Below are positions 7,043 to 7,455 of a stretch of 7,455 bases of DNA, piece after piece (positions within the stretch are counted from its first letter, which is position 1; each line of letters begins with the position of its first letter). The position numbers and the translations under genes were made by a program. Source of the DNA: JAAYPI01 sp036734385 (lineage in GTDB: Bacteria; Bacteroidota; Bacteroidia; Bacteroidales; Paludibacteraceae); contig DAIMYQ010000051.1 in the NCBI GenBank assembly GCA_036734385.1, positions 1-7,455 on the forward strand. Direction: 5' to 3'. The notes under the pieces are model-generated. The model saw only the letters and a list, made by a program, of their open reading frames with translations, ran no database searches and had not been told where the DNA came from.

Positions 7043-7455
7043 ATGAAAAAAGAAGATATTGAAAAAATACCTTGTATTGGGAAATGTTGCATAAACCTTT
7101 ACCGATGGCTAAAAGGCGTTTCTCCTTTCACAACATCGAATGAATATTGGGAGAAACGGTATAAAAAAGGCGGAAATTCAGGGGCAGGATCATATAATAA
7201 TCTTGCAGAATTCAAGGGTGAAATAGTCAACGATTTTGTTGTTAAAAACAACATAGAAACAGTAATAGAATTTGGATGTGGCGACGGGAATCAGCTCAAA
7301 TACTTCCAATTAAAATCATATACAGGTTTTGATGTCAGTGAAACAGCCATTGCTCGCTGTACTTCTTTGTACAAAGAGGACAGTTCAAAACATTTTCAAT
7401 TATTGAACAACCATAAGGACGAAAACGCCGATTTGGTAATGAGTTTGGATGTTAT
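7043..7455 (+). CDS. class I SAM-dependent methyltransferase (3' end outside window)
   Basis: The frame opens with ATG at 7043, has an in-frame TAA at 7028-7030 just upstream, and stays open to the window edge, giving 137 residues. Motif I of class I methyltransferases is VIEFGCGDGNQL (74-85), followed by the strand SYTGFDVSE (92-100), whose acidic D97 would bind the SAM ribose, and ADLVMSLDV (129-137), which fits motif IV at the edge. The segment before the Rossmann core, EYWEKRYKKGGNSGAGSYN (34-52), is a pattern I associate with a subgroup of these enzymes that often sits in glycan or surface-polysaccharide loci; the substrate is unknown. No promoter is obvious in the 39-base gap, so it may share a transcript with the pentapeptide gene. 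Confidence 0.85.
   Translation, partial: MKKEDIEKIPCIGKCCINLYRWLKGVSPFTTSNEYWEKRYKKGGNSGAGSYNNLAEFKGEIVNDFVVKNNIETVIEFGCGDGNQLKYFQLKSYTGFDVSETAIARCTSLYKEDSSKHFQLLNNHKDENADLVMSLDV

Overview
The window is AT-rich and reads as a chromosomal piece of a Bacteroidetes bacterium, most likely order Bacteroidales. Three things support this: a type IX secretion (T9SS) sorting domain on a secreted protease, a large LepB of the Bacteroidales form (catalytic motif IPSSSLEKSL, 475 residues), and promoter-like TTTG/TAnnTTTG elements with no clear Shine-Dalgarno sequence ahead of any gene. The species cannot be named from the sequence.

Layout, all on the + strand. Positions 1-348 hold an MmcQ/YjbR family gene that lacks only its first codon or two. 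After an 89-base gap with a possible -7 element comes a tightly packed run of five genes (438-6183): dapB (lysine/diaminopimelate synthesis), lepB (signal peptidase I), a WbqC-family gene, a secreted trypsin-like serine protease with a T9SS tail, and recO (recombinational repair). Gaps in this run are 21, 5, -11 (overlap) and 7 bases, so one operon is likely. Next is a tRNA-Arg(CCT) gene with a well-matched Bacteroidetes promoter, then a Qnr/MfpA-like pentapeptide-repeat gene, and a SAM-dependent methyltransferase gene that runs off the right edge.

How the genes relate: dapB, lepB and recO are housekeeping genes with different jobs. The serine protease is the accessory-looking member of the run: it carries an N-terminal signal peptide that a LepB-type peptidase would remove, and a C-terminal domain that would send it through T9SS. 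The part after the tRNA (pentapeptide protein, methyltransferase) looks less like core genome, but no integrase, repeat or IS is visible to prove acquisition.

I see no CRISPR array, transposase, toxin-antitoxin pair or clear new multi-gene system. The points most worth checking are an A-C mismatch in the tRNA acceptor stem, the protease inside a housekeeping operon, the regular cysteine ladders in the pentapeptide protein, an internal repeat around the LepB catalytic lysine, and a dyad over the likely promoter of the pentapeptide gene.
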